In this document: positions 61,267-64,000 of the stretch, piece after piece | How positions within the stretch are numbered: the first letter of the stretch is position 1 | Layout: every line of letters starts with the position of its first letter | Assembly: GCA_947475165.1 (NCBI GenBank) | Contig: CANJLD010000010.1 | Location: forward strand, 81,177 to 145,176 | Reading direction: 5' to 3' | Source of the DNA: Bacteroidota bacterium | Lineage (GTDB): Bacteria; Bacteroidota; Bacteroidia; Chitinophagales; LD1 | DNA: 64,000 nucleotides | Notes under the pieces: model-generated | Seen by the model: only the letters and a program-made list of their open reading frames with translations | Told to the model about the DNA's origin: nothing | Database searches by the model: none | Position numbers and translations under genes: made by a program

Positions 61267-63900
61267 TTAGGCAAACTTCTTTTTCAGGTTTGAAATCAAA
61301 TCTTCCACCTCACTCATACTTCCTGCACTTGCCTGCACAAAATCGGCTGGACCGCCACCTTTAATAGTTGTCGCAATTTCTTTCAGTAACTGATTGCCGT
61401 TTATATTTAATGAAGGTGCAATACGGAGATGAACCACATTCTTTCCATTAATAGATGAAGCCAGCAACAACACAAAACCGTCTTTCAAATCATTGGTCAA
61501 CTGAATGCCGAGTTTGCGGAGTGCTTCAACAGAACTCAGTTCAACTTTAGTAGAAGCGAAAAACTTAACCGCACCAACTGTCTCAATAGAAGAAACGATT
61601 TGCTTTTTCAAATCAGCTACTGCTTTATCTTCAAACTGCTGTAATTGCTTTTTCAATTCTTCATTCTCGTTCTTCAAAGTATCAATACTCTTCAGCACAT
61701 CTTTACTGTTATTCAGAGCGGCAGTCACATCAGCCAATTTGCTGATTACATCATTCGCTAATTGAATCGCCTTCTTTCCGGTTATCGCTTCAATTCTTCT
61801 AACACCACTCGCTACCGAACCTTCAGAAGTAATTTTGAACAAGCCAATTTGCCCGGTTGATTTTACATGCACACCTCCGCATAACTCGCGGCTGAACTTT
61901 TCATCGAAAGTGATTACACGCACAAACTCTCCGTATTTCTCTCCGAACAAAGCTGTTGCGCCCAACTTCTTTGCTTCATCAATCGGAACGTTTCTTCTTT
62001 CGTCTAAAGCAATGTTCTCCATTATCTTCTCGTTCACTATCTGCTCAACCTTTGCAATTTCTTCATCAGTCATTTTGCTGAAGTGGGAGAAATCGAAACG
62101 CAAAGTATCGGCATTAACCAACGAACCTTTTTGTTGCACATGCGAACCCAAAACAATGCGCAAAGCAGATTGCAGCAAGTGAGTAGCAGAGTGGTTTTTG
62201 ATGGTATCATTGCGCTTTACGGCATTTATTTTTGCATGTGCAGGAGCATCAACTTTAGCAGGAAGTTTCTTAACGAAATGAACAATCAAATCGTTTTCCT
62301 TTTTGGTATCAAGCACATCTATTTTCTCACCGGAAAAATCCAGATAACCGGTATCGCCAACCTGTCCTCCGCTTTCTGCATAGAAAGGAGTTTTGTCGAG
62401 CACTACCTGAAACAGTTCTTTATCTTTTTGCTTAATGCTTCGATACTTTACCACATGCGAATCGGCTTCGGTAAAATCGTAACCGATAAAATCTGTCTTT
62501 ACATCTTCACTTACATTTATCCAATCGCTTTGCTCTTTTGTGGCATCTGCTTTTCCACGTTGCTTTTGAGCGGTCATCTCTTTTTTAAATTCCTCTTCAT
62601 CAACTGTCCAGCCTTTTTCAGAAGCAATCAGTTTGGTTAAGTCAAGAGGAAAGCCGTAGGTATCGAATAATTCAAAAGCAGTTTTGCCATCAATACCGGT
62701 TAGTGTATCGATGCGTTTAATTCCGTTTGCCAGAGTTCTAAGAAAAGAAGTTTCCTCTTCTCTAATCACATTCATCACAAAGCCTTCCTGCGCTTTCAGT
62801 TCAGGGAACACATCTACAAACTGATTTGCCAGCATGGGAACTAAATCACACAAGAATGGTTGTTCAAAATTCAAATAAGAATATCCATAACGAACTGCTC
62901 TGCGCAAAATTCTTCTTATAACATAGCCGGCACCGGTGTTGCTTGGAAGTTGTCCATCTGCAATCGTAAACGAAATAGTGCGGATATGGTCAGCAATAAC
63001 ACGCAAAGCTATATCAGCTTTTTGTGCATCAGTTGTAGTGCCTACAATTTTACCATCTACTAATTCAGGAGCTGTGTAGTGGTAAGCAAAACCACTCTTT
63101 GCTGAAAGAAACTGAATGATGGGCTGAAAAATATCCGTATCGTAATTGCTGGTCTTCTTTTGAATAGCTACACACAAGCGTTCAAAACCCATTCCTGTAT
63201 CTACATGTTGCGCGGCAAGTTTTACTAAGCTGCCATCGGCCTTGCGTTCAAACTCCATGAACACGTTGTTCCAAATTTCAATTACCTGTGGGTGCGAAGC
63301 GTTTACTAAACTCTTTCCATCAATTGCCTTGCGCTCTTCATCGCTTCTTAAGTCAATATGTATTTCACTGCACGGACCGCATGGACCGGTATCGCCCATT
63401 TCCCAAAAATTGTCTTTCTTGTTTCCGTTTATAATTCTGCTTGGGTCAATATACTTCTTCCATTCATCGTAAGCTTCCTGGTCAAAGGAAAGGTTCTCTT
63501 TCTTATCGCCTTCAAACACGGTTACATAAAGTCTGTCCTTTTCTAAGCCGTAAACTTTAGTCAGCAATTCCCAACTCCATTCAATGGCTTCTTTCTTAAA
63601 GTAATCGCCAAAGCTCCAGTTGCCGAGCATCTCGAACATGGTGTGATGGTAAGTATCTACTCCCACTTCTTCTAAATCGTTATGCTTACCACTTACGCGC
63701 AAACACTTTTGCGTATCGGCAACGCGCTTGTATTTGATTGGTTCGTTGCCCAGGAAAATATTCTTGAACGGAGCCATACCGCTGTTGATGAACATAAGGG
63801 TTGGGTCGTTCTTTACCACAATAGGTGCGCTGGGAACAATCTTGTGTCCTTTACTTTCAAAAAAATCTAAAAATGCCTTGCGTATTTCTGCCGATGTCAT
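61267..63900 (-). CDS. alaS: Alanine--tRNA ligase
   Basis: An 877-residue class II synthetase. Catalytic motifs are in the first 240 residues (FINSGMAPFKNIFLG, HHTMFEMLGNWSFGDYFK, MGDTGPCGPCSEIH, GMGFERL). The tRNA-recognition helices lie around 330-450. The editing domain has NHSATHLLQSALR and CGGVHVKSTGQIG, with zinc ligands H, H, C, H. The C-Ala DHH-like end is at 780-877 (GPADFVQASAGSMSEVEDLI). It leads the alaS-gatB pair; only 100 bases of upstream DNA remain in the window. Confidence 0.97.
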   Translation of the reverse strand: MTSAEIRKAFLDFFESKGHKIVPSAPIVVKNDPTLMFINSGMAPFKNIFLGNEPIKYKRVADTQKCLRVSGKHNDLEEVGVDTYHHTMFEMLGNWSFGDYFKKEAIEWSWELLTKVYGLEKDRLYVTVFEGDKKENLSFDQEAYDEWKKYIDPSRIINGNKKDNFWEMGDTGPCGPCSEIHIDLRSDEERKAIDGKSLVNASHPQVIEIWNNVFMEFERKADGSLVKLAAQHVDTGMGFERLCVAIQKKTSNYDTDIFQPIIQFLSAKSGFAYHYTAPELVDGKIVGTTTDAQKADIALRVIADHIRTISFTIADGQLPSNTGAGYVIRRILRRAVRYGYSYLNFEQPFLCDLVPMLANQFVDVFPELKAQEGFVMNVIREEETSFLRTLANGIKRIDTLTGIDGKTAFELFDTYGFPLDLTKLIASEKGWTVDEEEFKKEMTAQKQRGKADATKEQSDWINVSEDVKTDFIGYDFTEADSHVVKYRSIKQKDKELFQVVLDKTPFYAESGGQVGDTGYLDFSGEKIDVLDTKKENDLIVHFVKKLPAKVDAPAHAKINAVKRNDTIKNHSATHLLQSALRIVLGSHVQQKGSLVNADTLRFDFSHFSKMTDEEIAKVEQIVNEKIMENIALDERRNVPIDEAKKLGATALFGEKYGEFVRVITFDEKFSRELCGGVHVKSTGQIGLFKITSEGSVASGVRRIEAITGKKAIQLANDVISKLADVTAALNNSKDVLKSIDTLKNENEELKKQLQQFEDKAVADLKKQIVSSIETVGAVKFFASTKVELSSVEALRKLGIQLTNDLKDGFVLLLASSINGKNVVHLRIAPSLNINGNQLLKEIATTIKGGGPADFVQASAGSMSEVEDLISNLKKKFA

Positions 63901-64000
63901 GCCTTAAATGCTCTAAATGAAAAATGATGATATTTTAGCTCCGATTAAGGAGTGGCGAAAATAAAAGAAAACGTCAAAGAGACGTGGCAGGTTTTGGTAA

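Overview
This 64 kb window looks like chromosomal DNA (roughly 40% GC by eye) from a free-living or environmental member of the Bacteroidota, probably Chitinophagales or Sphingobacteriales-like. Supporting signs are two proteins with type IX secretion C-terminal sorting domains (one type A, one type B), a PorE-like TPR/propeller/OmpA protein, DUF4153 and TlpA/DUF4369 proteins, promoters of the TTTG-N19-TAnnTTTG type, few Shine-Dalgarno sites, and LpxB and DapF, which mark a Gram-negative envelope. The placement is inferred from gene content; no rRNA or complete marker set is present.

Layout. 0-7 kb: a GH16 enzyme cut by the window edge, the PorE-like protein, two small membrane proteins, an HMG-CoA lyase and a ceramidase-like CREST-superfamily membrane protein. 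7.1-7.9 kb: gene-free, with a 42-bp tandem array. 7.9-23.1 kb: lipoate ligase, a SPOR-like coiled-coil protein, a LacX-type epimerase, a giant glycine-rich adhesin, ClpS, an acyl-CoA dehydrogenase fused to SCP2, malate dehydrogenase, a retropepsin-like protease, DUF4153, an HMA-DUF4396 fusion and an M20 dipeptidase. 23.8-26.9 kb: an accessory island with a REP-associated tyrosine transposase (RAYT), its inverted palindromes, and a second cassette with the same ends that carries a lipoprotein gene instead. 26.8-29.2 kb: two unfamiliar proteins, a second 42-bp array and a divergent XRE regulator. 29.2-44.4 kb: mostly core genes (GNAT, dapF, HtrA protease, sensor kinase and regulator, two duplicated coiled-coil proteins, an Fe-S oxidoreductase pair, a secreted subtilase, a PyrR-like transferase, an alpha/beta hydrolase). 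44.6-46.3 kb: another unfamiliar helical/beta-sandwich protein, a 21-bp phased array and a small LuxR-type regulator. 46.4-64 kb: penicillin acylase, Crp/Fnr regulator, GH29 plus fatty-acid hydroxylase, tRNA-Ala, lpxB, surE, a TPR/GT-C/GT2 run, TlpA, and alaS-gatB.

Two themes stand out. First, a RAYT/REP system: intact inverted ends around the transposase, the same ends around an unrelated lipoprotein gene, a solo palindrome, and a miniature two-palindrome copy that now encodes the C-terminus of a membrane hydroxylase. Second, three gene-free tandem arrays with periods of 42, 42 and 21 bp (whole numbers of helical turns). Spacing, and in one case palindrome geometry, is kept better than sequence. 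Two of the three lie next to unfamiliar cytosolic-looking helical proteins and small HTH regulators. All functional statements come from reading the sequence and from family knowledge; no database search was run.
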